This document shows positions 17,787 to 27,427 of a stretch of DNA of 64,000 nt, one piece after another. The translations under genes and the position numbers were made by a program. Origin of the DNA: DASQPA01 sp963757335 (GTDB taxonomy: Bacteria; Acidobacteriota; Thermoanaerobaculia; Multivoradales; UBA5704); contig CAVWRJ010000017.1 in the NCBI GenBank assembly GCA_963757335.1, positions 62,001 to 126,000 on the forward strand, read 5' to 3'. Within the stretch, counting starts at the first letter, position 1. Each line of letters begins with the position of its first letter. Under the pieces are notes generated by a model, which saw only the letters and a program-made list of their open reading frames with translations, ran no database searches and was not told where the DNA came from.

Positions 17787-20650
17787 GCCGCGCTCGTGCC
17801 GGCTATCCGGCCGGGCTCTTCTGCCTGCTGCTCGCGGCGGTCCCCCTGCTGGGAGCGGTGCCGGCCCGCGCCGCTCCTCCCGCTCTCCCCGCTCTCCCCG
17901 CTCTCCCCGCCGCTGCTCCCGTCGTCGCCGCGATCGAGGTGCGGAGCGACGCGCCGCAGGGCGACGATCGCGAATTCGAGGCGCTCTTGGACATCGCGGT
18001 CGGCCAGCCGCTCACCGACCTCCATGTCCGGCGCACCCTGCGGAACCTCCAGGCGAGCGGGCGCGGCACCGAGGTCGAGGTCTACACCCGGCCGGCGCCT
18101 TCAGGGGGCGTCGTGGTGGTCGTCGTCCTCCGCGCCGCCGTGCAGGTCGACTCTGTTCAGGTGGCGGCCAGCGTTGGCGGCCAGCTCGGCCTGCGCCGAG
18201 AGGAGCTCGCCGACGCCTTGACCCAGCGCGGCGGCCAGCCGCTTTCGGAAGACCAGGTGCTCGCCGGGTTCTACAACCTGGAGAAGCTCTACGAGGAGCG
18301 CGGCTACTTCGACGCCAAGGTGCATCCGGAGGTCGCCGTCGATCCGGCGACCCGGCGGGCGACGGTCACCTACGTCGTCGACAGCGGCCCGCAATCGGTC
18401 GTCGGCGACATCGTCTTCGACGGGACGATCGCCCCTTTCTCCGCCCAGGACCTCCTCCGCGAGCTGACGGTCAAGGCCGGCGCCGGCTACACGAAGAGCG
18501 CGGCCGACAGCAGCGACGACCGTCTGCAGGGCTGGCTCATATCCCAGCACTACAACCTGGCGACGGTGAAGACGCCGCGGGTCGACCGCGAGCCGGGCAA
18601 CCGGGTGCGCCTCACCTATCCCATCGACGTCGGCCCCAAGCTGGAGGTCCAGGTGAAGGGGGCGGACTTCGACAAGCTGAAGAAAAACGGCCTCCTCCCC
18701 TTCCTCGGCAGCGAGGGCTACGACGAGGCCCTGGTGCAGCAGGCGAAGGGGCGGATCAAGGACTTCTACCAGAAGGACGGCTACTACCACGTCCAGGTCG
18801 ACTCGGTGGAGACCCGGGCGGGCGGGGTCGCGGTCCTCACGATCACCTTCAAGCCGGGCGCGCAGTATGTCCTCGAAAACGTCAACTTCACCGGCAACCA
18901 GGGGGTCTCCGACCGCGAGCTCGGCCAGCACGTGGAGCTCTCGGCCAAGAAGCTCCTCGCCCTGGGGAGCGGCCGGCTGGTCCAGTCCGTGCTCGACCAG
19001 GACCTGGACAACCTGCGCGCCTACTACGCCAGCCAGGGCTACATCGAGGCCAAGGTCGGCCTGCCGCGGGTCGACGAGAAGGGCGACCGCCTGCGCTTGA
19101 CCATCCCCATCGTCGAGGGGCCGCGGGAGCAGGTGGGGGAGATGAAGTTCGAGGGCATCGACGCCCTGAAGCTCGATCCCTTGAAAGCGGAGCTGCCGCT
19201 CCACGCCGGTGGCCCCTTCCATCCCGCCCTTCTGGACCAGACCCTGGACGCCATCCGCTCGGCCTACGACGACCGCGGTTTCGACGCCACCCAGGTCTCG
19301 GCGACGACCGCCTGGAACCCGGCCCACACGAGGGTCGACCTCACGGTCTCCGTCGTCGAGGGGCCGCAGGCGCGGGTCGACCGGATCATCGTGCGCGGCA
19401 ACCAGCACACGAAGACCGAGGTCATCGAGCGCACCGTGGGCCTGAAGCCCGGTCAGGAGGTCTCCCGGAGCCGCCTGCTCGAGGCCGAGCGCAGCCTCTA
19501 CCGGCTGGGGATCTTCTCGCGGGTGAACGTCGACTTGACCCGCGCCGGTCTCGGGGTCTCGGGCCGGGACGTGGTGATCCGGGTCGAGGAGGGCAAGTCG
19601 AAGACGCTGACCTACGGTCTCGGCTACGCCACCGACGAGGGGGTCCGCGCCACCGTCGGCTACACCTACGGCAACGTCGCCGGCCGCGCCTACAGCCTGT
19701 CGAGCGACTTCCGCTTCTCCGAGCGCCAGGACCGGATCGCCCGCATCCTCTTCGACCAGCCGACCTTCTTCCGCTACGCGCTGCCGGTCACCTCGTCGCT
19801 CTTCTACATCGTCTCCGAGGACGTGAACCGTGGCTTCGTGGTGACCAAGTACGGGGCGCGGACCCAGGCGACCAAGGTGATCGGCGCCTGGCACTACAGC
19901 CTGGGCTTCGACTACCGGGTGGACAAGGTGAAGCTGGGGACGGGGGTCGGTTTGAACAACCTGGAGCGCCGGGACCGGCCCTACCGCATCGCGAGCGTCA
20001 TCCCGAGCGTCCTCCTGGACCGCCGCGACGACCCGCTGCTGCCGACCCGCGGCTGGAGCACGCTCTTCCAGCCCCAGCTCTCGCTCCCGGTTTTAGGCTC
20101 GGAGGCCAGGTTCCTGAAGCTCTTCGGCCAGCAGACGGAGCTCGTCAACCTCGGCCGGCCCGGGGTGCTCGCGGCAAGCCTGCGGCTGGGGGCGATCGAG
20201 CCCTTCCGCACCCTCCCCACCTCCGACCCCAACGTCATCGGGCTGCCATCGAGCAACGTCTTCGTCGACGAGCGCTTCTTCGCCGGCGGCTCGACGACCC
20301 ACCGGGCCTACAGCCTGGATCTTCTGGGGATTCCCGGCAGGACCCTGTTCACCGTCCCCGGCCAGAAGGACTATTCACCGGTCGGCGGCAACGGCCTCCT
20401 GCTCGTCAACCTCGACTACCGCTTCCCCATCGCCGGCACCTTCGGCGGCACGCTCTTTTACGACACCGGCAACGTCTGGGCCGACTGGCGGGACATCAAG
20501 CTCCGCGACCTCAAGCCCGGGGTGGGGATCGGCGCGCGCTACCTCTCGCCCATCGGCCCCATCCGCGTCGATCTCGGCTGGAAGCTCCGGAGGGATCGCC
20601 GCGAGAACGCCTCGCCGGTGATCTCGTTCTCGTTCGGGAATCCGTTCTAA
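17783..20650 (+). CDS. bamA: Omp85/BamA-family outer-membrane assembly protein (probable CTG start)
   Basis: 955 residues: signal sequence ('GLFCLLLAAVPLLGAVPARA'), about five or six POTRA domains (about 45-590; 'YFDAKVHPEVAVDP', 'GYYHVQVDSVETRAGG', 'IIVRGNQHTKTEVIER'), and a C-terminal 16-strand barrel ('LTYGLGYATDEGVRATVGY', 'GPIRVDLGWKLRRDRR', ending 'FSFGNPF'). No ATG, GTG or TTG precedes the signal peptide. CTG at 17783 overlaps the tamB stop (CTGA) with GGAGAGG 7 nt upstream. A 9-nt repeat (x3) gives 'PALPALPALPA' after the signal. Position after tamB suggests a TamA-like partner, but length and POTRA count fit BamA better. Confidence 0.88.
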   Translation: MSRARAGYPAGLFCLLLAAVPLLGAVPARAAPPALPALPALPAAAPVVAAIEVRSDAPQGDDREFEALLDIAVGQPLTDLHVRRTLRNLQASGRGTEVEVYTRPAPSGGVVVVVVLRAAVQVDSVQVAASVGGQLGLRREELADALTQRGGQPLSEDQVLAGFYNLEKLYEERGYFDAKVHPEVAVDPATRRATVTYVVDSGPQSVVGDIVFDGTIAPFSAQDLLRELTVKAGAGYTKSAADSSDDRLQGWLISQHYNLATVKTPRVDREPGNRVRLTYPIDVGPKLEVQVKGADFDKLKKNGLLPFLGSEGYDEALVQQAKGRIKDFYQKDGYYHVQVDSVETRAGGVAVLTITFKPGAQYVLENVNFTGNQGVSDRELGQHVELSAKKLLALGSGRLVQSVLDQDLDNLRAYYASQGYIEAKVGLPRVDEKGDRLRLTIPIVEGPREQVGEMKFEGIDALKLDPLKAELPLHAGGPFHPALLDQTLDAIRSAYDDRGFDATQVSATTAWNPAHTRVDLTVSVVEGPQARVDRIIVRGNQHTKTEVIERTVGLKPGQEVSRSRLLEAERSLYRLGIFSRVNVDLTRAGLGVSGRDVVIRVEEGKSKTLTYGLGYATDEGVRATVGYTYGNVAGRAYSLSSDFRFSERQDRIARILFDQPTFFRYALPVTSSLFYIVSEDVNRGFVVTKYGARTQATKVIGAWHYSLGFDYRVDKVKLGTGVGLNNLERRDRPYRIASVIPSVLLDRRDDPLLPTRGWSTLFQPQLSLPVLGSEARFLKLFGQQTELVNLGRPGVLAASLRLGAIEPFRTLPTSDPNVIGLPSSNVFVDERFFAGGSTTHRAYSLDLLGIPGRTLFTVPGQKDYSPVGGNGLLLVNLDYRFPIAGTFGGTLFYDTGNVWADWRDIKLRDLKPGVGIGARYLSPIGPIRVDLGWKLRRDRRENASPVISFSFGNPF

Positions 20651-20658
20651 CGGTGCGG

Positions 20659-21294
20659 TCAGTGGACCGGCGGCACCGGGCCGGAACCGCGCTGGAAGTG
20701 CTCCGTGGTCTCGGCCAGGATGATCCCGAGCTTGCGGATGACGACCCGGTTGATCATCGTCTCGCCGTCGGCAGCCAGGTACATCCAGAGCTCGAAGTGG
20801 ACGTTCGCCAGGCGGTTTCCGGGTCGGAGGGCGACCGTGTACTTCCAATGGAAGGTGTTTCCGAACGCCTGGCCGACGGAGACCCCGACGACATCGTTCG
20901 CGGTGGCTTCATAGCGGTGGTCGTCGATCCGGCGCAGGCGCCAGACCCGCTGCTGCTTACGCCCGTCCTCGAAGGTGAAGTCCTGGGTGATGACGAGGTC
21001 CTGGCCGTCCCGGACCCCCATCATCTCCGTCCGGAAGCGGCTCTTCGGCTTCCCGGAGCGGCTCTCCATGACCCCCCAGGAGCGGGTGGGGCCCGCGAAA
21101 AACTTGTCCGGCTCGAAGCGTGGGATGCTGCCGGCGAAGCTCTCCGGCTTCAGGGTATGGCAGCCGATGGCGAGGAGGCAGAGCGCGAGCCAGAGCGGCG
21201 CTCGCGAGGGTATGGACGTTCGACCGTATGGGCATTCGAGATCCGCCTTTCGGGGAGGGGATTTTGCCGACTCAACCGAGATCCGGCACGGCAT
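20659..21294 (-). CDS. DUF3833-like lipoprotein
   Basis: A lipoprotein signal ('APLWLALCLLAIGC') gives a lipidated Cys, followed by 'FFAGPTRSWGVMESRSGKP', 'FTFEDGRKQQRVWRLRRID' and 'GNTFHWKYTVAL', the pattern of DUF3833 proteins. The function is unknown; they are envelope lipoproteins. The start is uncertain: ATG 21294 leaves about 27 odd residues before the signal and no good Shine-Dalgarno site, and no other standard start lies closer. It converges on bamA, 8 nt from its stop. Confidence 0.72.
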   Translation of the reverse strand: MPCRISVESAKSPPRKADLECPYGRTSIPSRAPLWLALCLLAIGCHTLKPESFAGSIPRFEPDKFFAGPTRSWGVMESRSGKPKSRFRTEMMGVRDGQDLVITQDFTFEDGRKQQRVWRLRRIDDHRYEATANDVVGVSVGQAFGNTFHWKYTVALRPGNRLANVHFELWMYLAADGETMINRVVIRKLGIILAETTEHFQRGSGPVPPVH

Positions 21295-21418
21295 GCAGGG
21301 CAGCTACTGCTGGGTAGCTACTGCAAAGGCCGAACCATGGATTTGCTTAACTCCAGCATCTGCTTGAAGCGGAGTTTGACCCTCCCTCCCCCCTCGGGTA
21401 CGATCCCCATCGCCCCCT

Positions 21419-23095
21419 ATGACCTTCCCCTCTCCCGCTCATCGCCGCCGGGTGCGGCTCCTGTCCTTCGGTTGCCTCGCCGTAGCGCTCGCCGCGTCGC
21501 TCGTCGTGGCGGGCTGCCGGGGCGGCACGGAGGGGAAGGCCGGCAAGAGCGCCGACAGCGGGAAGCCCCGGCGGGGGGGCACGGCGGTGATCGGCTGGAC
21601 GACCGACATCAAGGGGATCAACGAGCTGAGCGCCCCGACCAGCAACCTGAACGACGAGGTGCTCTTCCGGGTCTTCCTCCACCTGCTCGAAGAGCAGCCG
21701 GATTTCGAGCAGCACCCGCCGACGATGAAGCCGCAGCTCGCCAGGTCCTACGACTGGTCTCCCGACCACAAGACCCTCACCTTTCACCTCCGCGACGACG
21801 TCGTCTGGAGCGACGGCGTGCCGGTGACCGCCGAGGACGTGCGCTGGACCTGGCAGGCCCAGATCGACAAGAACGTGGGCTGGGACGCCTCCTACATGAA
21901 GGTGGCGATCACCGATGTCGAGGTCGTCGATCCGCATACGGCGCGCTTCCACTTCTCCCGCGCCTACGCCAAGCAGCTGCTCGACGCCAACGAAGGGATG
22001 ATCCTCCCCAAGCACGCCTGGGGCGAGCTCCCCTTCGACCAGTGGCGGACCCACGCCGACTGGTTCCGGCAGCATGTGGTGGTCGACGGCCCCTTTACGA
22101 TCGCGTCGTGGACGCCGCAGCAGGAGCTGGTCCTGGCGCGAAATCCCCGCTACTACGACCGCTCCCGGCCCTACCTCGACAAGGTGGTCATCCGGGTGGT
22201 GCCCGACCAGGGTAGCCTCTCGACCCAGTTCTTCTCGGGGACCATCGACTTCATGCACCAGGTCTCGCCGGGAGACGCCGACCGGATCAAGCAGGATCCG
22301 CGTTTGGAGCTCATCGCCTACTGGTACCGGCTGGTCGTCGCCGTGGCCTGGAACAACCAGCGGCCGCCGTTCGACGATCCCGAGGTCCGCCGGGCCCTGA
22401 CCCTGGGCATCGACCGCAAGACGATCGTCGAGACCCTCTTCGGTCCCTATGGCCGGGTCGCCACCTCGCCGTACGTCGGCCAGGTCTGGGCTCACGACAA
22501 CGCCCTCACCCCTCTGCCCTACAATCCGGCGGCGGCGCGCCGCATCCTGGCCGCCCGGGGTTTTAGGGACAGCGACGGCGACGGCGTCCTCGACCGGAAC
22601 GGCAAGCCCTTCGCCTTCGAGCTGATGAGCAACGCCGGCAACCGGCAGCGCAACGACGCGGCGGTGATGGTCCAGGATCAACTCAAGAAGATCGGCGTCC
22701 GCGCCCAGCCGCGGGTGGTCGAGTTCAACAGCATGGTGAGCCAGTTGAACGCCGGCGACTACGACGCCACGATCGCCGGTATGGCGATGGACACCAGCCT
22801 CGACCTGACCGGCAACTTCGCCTCGCCGTCGATCAAGGAGGGCAGCAACTACGCCCGCTACAGCAACCCCGAGATCGACCGCCTGATCACCCAGGCCATG
22901 GCCCGGCCCGACATCGTCGACTCCCGGGCCGACCTCCTCCACATCCAGGAGATCCTCTACCGGGATCAGCCCTACACCCTGCTCTGGGAGTCGCAGCGGC
23001 TGAACGGTATCAACCGCCGGCTGCACGGCGCCAAACCCAACGTCCTGTTCTCGTTCTTCCATCTCGAGGACTGGTGGGTCGAGCCGGGGCGGTGA
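21419..23095 (+). CDS. Peptide ABC transporter substrate-binding lipoprotein (SBP family 5)
   Basis: 558 residues. The lipoprotein signal ends 'LAASLVVAGC'. The body has the DppA/OppA pattern 'KPQLARSYDWSPDHKTLTFHL' and 'VVWSDGVPVTAEDVRWTW', with 'RRALTLGIDRKTIVE' in the second lobe. It captures di- or oligopeptides (or nickel/opine-type ligands) in the periplasm for the two permeases that follow. No ATPase gene is nearby, so the complex must use ATPases from elsewhere. The 124-nt region before it holds direct copies of AGCTACTGC (near 21300 and 21315). Confidence 0.9.
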   Translation: MTFPSPAHRRRVRLLSFGCLAVALAASLVVAGCRGGTEGKAGKSADSGKPRRGGTAVIGWTTDIKGINELSAPTSNLNDEVLFRVFLHLLEEQPDFEQHPPTMKPQLARSYDWSPDHKTLTFHLRDDVVWSDGVPVTAEDVRWTWQAQIDKNVGWDASYMKVAITDVEVVDPHTARFHFSRAYAKQLLDANEGMILPKHAWGELPFDQWRTHADWFRQHVVVDGPFTIASWTPQQELVLARNPRYYDRSRPYLDKVVIRVVPDQGSLSTQFFSGTIDFMHQVSPGDADRIKQDPRLELIAYWYRLVVAVAWNNQRPPFDDPEVRRALTLGIDRKTIVETLFGPYGRVATSPYVGQVWAHDNALTPLPYNPAAARRILAARGFRDSDGDGVLDRNGKPFAFELMSNAGNRQRNDAAVMVQDQLKKIGVRAQPRVVEFNSMVSQLNAGDYDATIAGMAMDTSLDLTGNFASPSIKEGSNYARYSNPEIDRLITQAMARPDIVDSRADLLHIQEILYRDQPYTLLWESQRLNGINRRLHGAKPNVLFSFFHLEDWWVEPGR

Positions 23096-23123
23096 TCCCG
23101 ATCGGTCCGGGGCGGTTCCCGCC

Positions 23124-24092
23124 ATGGCAAAGTTCCTGATCCGGCGGCTCGCCGCCGCGCTGCTGCTCCTCCTCCTCGTCCTCACCATCACTTTCTTCCT
23201 CGTTCACGTCGCTCCGGGCGACCCGGTGTCGCTCTTCGAGGACAAGAACATGACGGCGGAGCAGCACGCCTACCTGCTCCATCTCTATGGCCTCGACCGG
23301 CCGCTCCCGGTGCAGTACCTCGACTGGCTCCGGGCGGTCGCCCTCCACGGCGACTGGGGGATCTCGTTTTCCGCCCAGCGCCCGGTGGCCGCGCTCCTCG
23401 CCGAGGCCCTCCCGCCCACCCTCCTCCTCGCCAGCGCGGCGCTCGTCGTCCAGTACGGGCTCGGGCTCCTCCTCGGGGTGGCGGCGGCGCGGCGCCCGGG
23501 GACCGCCACCGACCACCTGATCCGCTTCTTCTCCCTCCTCTTCTATTCGCAGCCGGTTTTCTGGCTCGGGTTGATGGCGGTCCTCCTCTTCTCTCTCGCC
23601 TTCCCGATCCTGCCGGCCTCCCACATGCGCTCGGTGGGCGCGGCGGAGATGGGGACCGCGGCGCGCCTCGTCGACCTCGCCCGGCATATGGTCCTCCCCG
23701 TCCTCGTGATCGGTCTCCACGGCGCGGCGCAGAGCACCCGCTTCGTCCGCGGCAGCCTGCTCGAGGTGCTCTCCCGGGAGTACATCACCGCGGCGCGCGC
23801 CCAGGGGCTCTCCGAGCGCCGAGTGGTCTGGGTGCACGGGTTGCGCAACGCCCTCCTCCCCCTGATCCAGGTCTTCTCCCTGTCGCTCTCCGGCCTCCTC
23901 TCGGGCTCGCTCCTCACCGAGGTGGTCTTCGCCTGGCCCGGGGTCGGCCGGCTCAACTTCGACGCCATTCTCGCCCGCGACTACCCGGTGGTCCTCGCCA
24001 CCACCGCCCTCTCGGCGCTCCTCGTCGTCGCCGGCAACCTCCTGGCCGACCTCCTCCAGGGCTGGGCCGACCCCCGGCTGCGCCATGCCTAG
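23124..24092 (+). CDS. Peptide ABC transporter permease, DppB type
   Basis: 322 residues: 'MAKFLIRRLAAALLLLLLVL' as TM1, the DppB-type N-terminal region ('HVAPGDPVSLFED'), and the EAA cytoplasmic loop 'EYITAARAQGLSERRVVWVH' for ATPase docking, followed by 'LLTEVVFAWPGVGRL'. It forms half of the transmembrane pore with the next gene. ATG 23124 follows the binding-protein gene by 28 nt. Confidence 0.92.
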   Translation: MAKFLIRRLAAALLLLLLVLTITFFLVHVAPGDPVSLFEDKNMTAEQHAYLLHLYGLDRPLPVQYLDWLRAVALHGDWGISFSAQRPVAALLAEALPPTLLLASAALVVQYGLGLLLGVAAARRPGTATDHLIRFFSLLFYSQPVFWLGLMAVLLFSLAFPILPASHMRSVGAAEMGTAARLVDLARHMVLPVLVIGLHGAAQSTRFVRGSLLEVLSREYITAARAQGLSERRVVWVHGLRNALLPLIQVFSLSLSGLLSGSLLTEVVFAWPGVGRLNFDAILARDYPVVLATTALSALLVVAGNLLADLLQGWADPRLRHA

Positions 24093-24097
24093 CCGCC

Positions 24098-25132
24098 ATG
24101 CCTAGTTCGGGCCTCCTCCTCGCCGGCGCGCTCCTGGTCGGCGGCCTGGTGCTCGTCGCCCTGGCCGCCCCCCTCCTCGCGCCTTACGATCCGGACGAGC
24201 AACTCGATGCCGCGGTCTCCCACGGGCGCCCGCCGGGGACCGGGCTGGCCGCCATCCATCTCGCGGACGGCAGCTGGCAGCTCGCCGAGAGCGCCGTTCG
24301 GACTCCCGCCGGGCTCGTGGTGAGCCGCCTGGGAAGCGTCGAGACCCTCGCCCCGGCCGCGGTGCGGAACCTGACCGCCACCGGGGTCGCCGATCGCCGC
24401 CGCTTCCTCCTCGGCAGCGACCGTTTCGGGCGGGACGTCCTCTCGCGGGTGCTCTACGGCGCCCGGGTGTCTCTAGCCGTCGGCTTCGTCGCGGTGCTCC
24501 TCGCCGTGACCCTCGGGCTTGCGGTGGGCTCCGCGGCGGCTCTCGGGGGACCCTGGGCCGACGCCGCGCTGATGCGGACGGTCGACGCCCTCCTCGCCTT
24601 CCCCTGGCTCTTCCTCCTGATCCTCCTCGCCGCCCTCTTCCGCCCGGCGGGGGTGTTCGTCGTCCTCTTCCTGGGCGCCACGAGCTGGATGGAGGTGAGC
24701 CGCCTGGCGCGCGCCGAGATCCTCTCGCTCCGGGAGCGCGAGTTCGTGCTCGCCGCCCGCGCCATCGGGGCGCGGCCGCTTTCGATCCTCTGGCACCACC
24801 TGCTGCCCAACGCGCTCACCCCGGTCCTCGTCCAGGCCACCCTCCTCCTCGGGAACCTCATCCTCGTCGAGTCCTCCCTCTCCTTCCTGGGCCTGGGGAT
24901 CGTGCCGCCCACCCCGAGCTGGGGGAACATGATCGCCGACGGCAGCGACACCCTCGCCACCACCTGGTGGGTGGCGGTCTTCCCGGGGGCGGCGATCGCG
25001 CTCACCGTGCTCGCGGTGAATCTCCTCGGCGAGGGGCTCCGCGATGCCCTCGACCCGCGCCGCCGGCGGCGGGGCCGGGCGGCCGCCGCCGTAGCGGATC
25101 TGCCCGATGGGACCGACCCGGCGCGGTGGTAA
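24098..25132 (+). CDS. Peptide ABC transporter permease, DppC type, with extra periplasmic segment
   Basis: 344 residues, longer than the usual 280-300. TM1 ends 'PLLAPYDPDEQL'. About 65 extra residues ('IHLADGSWQLAESAVRTP') then precede the canonical 'FLLGSDRFGRDVLSRVLYGAR'. The EAA loop is 'REFVLAARAIGARPLSILWH'. The insert lies on the periplasmic side and could alter contact with the binding protein. The gene starts 5 nt after its partner. Confidence 0.9.
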   Translation: MPSSGLLLAGALLVGGLVLVALAAPLLAPYDPDEQLDAAVSHGRPPGTGLAAIHLADGSWQLAESAVRTPAGLVVSRLGSVETLAPAAVRNLTATGVADRRRFLLGSDRFGRDVLSRVLYGARVSLAVGFVAVLLAVTLGLAVGSAAALGGPWADAALMRTVDALLAFPWLFLLILLAALFRPAGVFVVLFLGATSWMEVSRLARAEILSLREREFVLAARAIGARPLSILWHHLLPNALTPVLVQATLLLGNLILVESSLSFLGLGIVPPTPSWGNMIADGSDTLATTWWVAVFPGAAIALTVLAVNLLGEGLRDALDPRRRRRGRAAAAVADLPDGTDPARW

Positions 25133-25143
25133 ACTCCGCCGCC

Positions 25144-26346
25144 GTGACCACCGCCCAGGCCCTCCCTCGCCGCCGCGTCCTCTTCACGATCTTCCTGACC
25201 GTGCTCCTGGACCTCATCGGGTTCGGGATGATCCTCCCCATCCTCTCCTACTACCCGCAGCGGTTCGGGGCGAGCGCCTTTGAGATCGGCGTGCTCTTCT
25301 CCTCCTATAGCCTGGCGCAGCTGTTTTTCGCCCCGCCCCTCGGGCGCCTGTCGGACCGCATCGGCCGGCGGCCGGTCCTCGTCACCTCGATCGCCGGCAG
25401 CGTCGGTGCCTATCTGCTCTTCGCCTTCGCGCCGAGCTTCTGGCTCCTCGTCCTCGCCCGGGGCCTCTCGGGGATCGCCGCTTCGAACTACAGCATCGCC
25501 CAGGCCTACCTGGCGGACGTGTCGAAACCGGAGGACCGCTCGAAGGCCATGGGCTTCATCGGGGCGGCCTTCGGCCTCGGCTTCGTGCTCGGGCCCGGGT
25601 TCGGAGCGGCCCTGTCGAGTCATGGCGATCGAGCGGTAGGGCTCGCCGCGGCCGGGCTCGCCCTGCTCAACTTCCTCTTCGCCCTCGTCTGGCTCCCGGA
25701 ATCTCTCCCGGCGGAGCTGCGTTCGCGAGGGGGGAAAAACCGGTGGTTCGACGTCCGGGGTTTCGTCGGCCTGGCCGCCAACCGGCCGCTCTTCGGCCTC
25801 CTGGTCCTCTACTTCCTGGTGACCTTCTGCTTCGTGCTGATGGAGTCGACCCTCGCGCTCTACTGCCAACACCGGTTCGGCTGGGGCCGGCGTCAGACCG
25901 GGATCTTCTTCGTCTATATCGGGATCATCCTGGTGATCGTCCAGGGCGGGCTCCTGGGCCGTCTGGTGCGGCGGTTCGGCGAGCGGTGGCTGATCCTCAC
26001 CGGCATGGTCCTCATGGCGGCCGGGCTGTTCTTCCTGCCCACGGCTCCCACCGTGCTGCTGTTCGGGGTGACCGGGCTTCTCCTCGCGGTCGGCAACGGC
26101 CTCAACAGCCCGGCCACTCTGGGGCTCGTCTCGCGGCTGACGGACGAGAGCGAGCAGGGGGGGACGATCGGGGTCTCGCGTTCGTTCAGCGCCCTCGCCC
26201 GTTTTCTGGGACCTCTGGCCGGGACCTTCCTCTTCGGTATGGCCGGCGCCCGTTCCGCCGCCTGGCCGTTCTGGGCGGCGAGCGGATTGCTCGTCCTCTC
26301 CCTCTTCTACGCCTGGAACCTGTTGCGGAAGATCCAGATCGGCTGA
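25144..26346 (+). CDS. MFS transporter (TetA-like drug/metabolite exporter)
   Basis: 400 residues from GTG 25144, with 12 predicted TMs. 'DLIGFGMILPILSYY' in TM1 and 'PPLGRLSDRIGRRPVLV' in loop 2-3 (MFS motif A) are typical of the TetA/DHA1 branch. 'LGFVLGPGFGAAL' is the antiporter motif C in TM5, indicating proton-coupled export. The substrate is unknown. It ends 1 nt before queA and starts 11 nt after the ABC permease. Confidence 0.9.
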   Translation: MTTAQALPRRRVLFTIFLTVLLDLIGFGMILPILSYYPQRFGASAFEIGVLFSSYSLAQLFFAPPLGRLSDRIGRRPVLVTSIAGSVGAYLLFAFAPSFWLLVLARGLSGIAASNYSIAQAYLADVSKPEDRSKAMGFIGAAFGLGFVLGPGFGAALSSHGDRAVGLAAAGLALLNFLFALVWLPESLPAELRSRGGKNRWFDVRGFVGLAANRPLFGLLVLYFLVTFCFVLMESTLALYCQHRFGWGRRQTGIFFVYIGIILVIVQGGLLGRLVRRFGERWLILTGMVLMAAGLFFLPTAPTVLLFGVTGLLLAVGNGLNSPATLGLVSRLTDESEQGGTIGVSRSFSALARFLGPLAGTFLFGMAGARSAAWPFWAASGLLVLSLFYAWNLLRKIQIG

Positions 26347-26347
26347 C

Positions 26348-27427
26348 GTGCTCACCGCCGAGTTCGACTACGACCTGCCGGAGTCCGCCATCGCCGACCG
26401 GCCCGCCCCGCGGGGGGAGAGCCGGCTCCTCGTTTTGGACCGCGAGGGCGCCGAACGGCATCGGCGGATCAAGGATCTGCCCGCGCTCCTGAGGCCCGGC
26501 GATCTCGTCGTCGTCAACGACACCCGGGTGATCCCGGCCCGCCTCTTCGGCCGCCGGGCCGGTGGCGAGGTCGAAGGAGAGAGCCGGGGCAGGATCGAGC
26601 TGCTGCTAGTCGAGAAGCGGGACGAGCGGGAGTGGGAGGCCCTCGCCAAACCCGGCCGGCGCACCCGGCCGGGGACGGTGATCGAGCTCGGGGACGGCCT
26701 CACCGCAGAGGTGCTCGCCAAGCGCGAGGACGGCCGGCACCTCGTCCGTTTCTCGGCGCCGGTCGAGGGGCACTTAGACCGCCTGGGGCACATCCCCCTC
26801 CCGCCCTACATCAAACGACCGGACGATCCCGCCGACCGCGAGCGCTATCAGACCGTCTTCGCCCGCAACCCCGGGGCCATCGCGGCGCCCACCGCCGGCC
26901 TCCACTTCTCGACGGAGCTGGTGGAGCAGCTCGGCGAGCGCGGGATCGAGATCGCCGCGGTCACCCTGCACGTGGGGATCGGGACCTTCAAGCCGGTGGC
27001 CGCCGAGCTGGTCCACGAGCACCGGATGGAGTCCGAGCGCTACATCGTGTCCGAAGAGACCGCGGCGGCCCTCGCCCGGACGCGCGCCCGCGGGGGTCGG
27101 GTGGTGGCGGTGGGGACGACGGTGGTGCGGACCCTGGAGTCCGCTGCGGTTGCCGGTGGTGGTGACGGTGGGGGAGAGGTACGGCCGGGGGAGGGAGCGA
27201 CCGAGCTCTTCATCACCCCGGGCTTCGCTTTTCGGGTGGTGGACGTCCTCCTCACCAACTTCCACCTCCCCCGCTCGACCCTCCTCATGCTGGTCTCCGC
27301 CTTTGCCGGATCAGCTGGACCGGCTGGAAAAACCCGGGTGCTCGCCGCCTACCGCGAGGCGGTGGCGGAGGGCTATCGCTTCTATTCTTACGGCGACGCC
27401 ATGCTCGTCGAGCGCTCGGCCGGCTGA
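26348..27427 (+). CDS. queA: S-adenosylmethionine:tRNA ribosyltransferase-isomerase
   Basis: 359 residues from GTG 26348. Conserved blocks: 'FDYDLPESAIADRPAPRGES', 'VVNDTRVIPARLFG', 'GAIAAPTAGLHFSTEL', 'LHVGIGTFKPV' and 'FHLPRSTLLMLVSAFAG'. QueA transfers the ribosyl part of SAM to preQ1 in tRNA to make epoxyqueuosine. A short low-complexity insert ('SAGPAGKT') splits the usual 'SAFAG...LAAYREAV' junction. Its 3' end overlaps the convergent larB stop by 40 nt. Confidence 0.95.
   Translation: MLTAEFDYDLPESAIADRPAPRGESRLLVLDREGAERHRRIKDLPALLRPGDLVVVNDTRVIPARLFGRRAGGEVEGESRGRIELLLVEKRDEREWEALAKPGRRTRPGTVIELGDGLTAEVLAKREDGRHLVRFSAPVEGHLDRLGHIPLPPYIKRPDDPADRERYQTVFARNPGAIAAPTAGLHFSTELVEQLGERGIEIAAVTLHVGIGTFKPVAAELVHEHRMESERYIVSEETAAALARTRARGGRVVAVGTTVVRTLESAAVAGGGDGGGEVRPGEGATELFITPGFAFRVVDVLLTNFHLPRSTLLMLVSAFAGSAGPAGKTRVLAAYREAVAEGYRFYSYGDAMLVERSAG

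Noticed and set aside
13673..20650. Single 2325-residue protein spanning tamB and bamA
   Set aside because: About 900 residues in the middle are out-of-frame Arg/Pro-rich nonsense; the real tamB frame runs alongside. It is caused by one frameshift near 15010.
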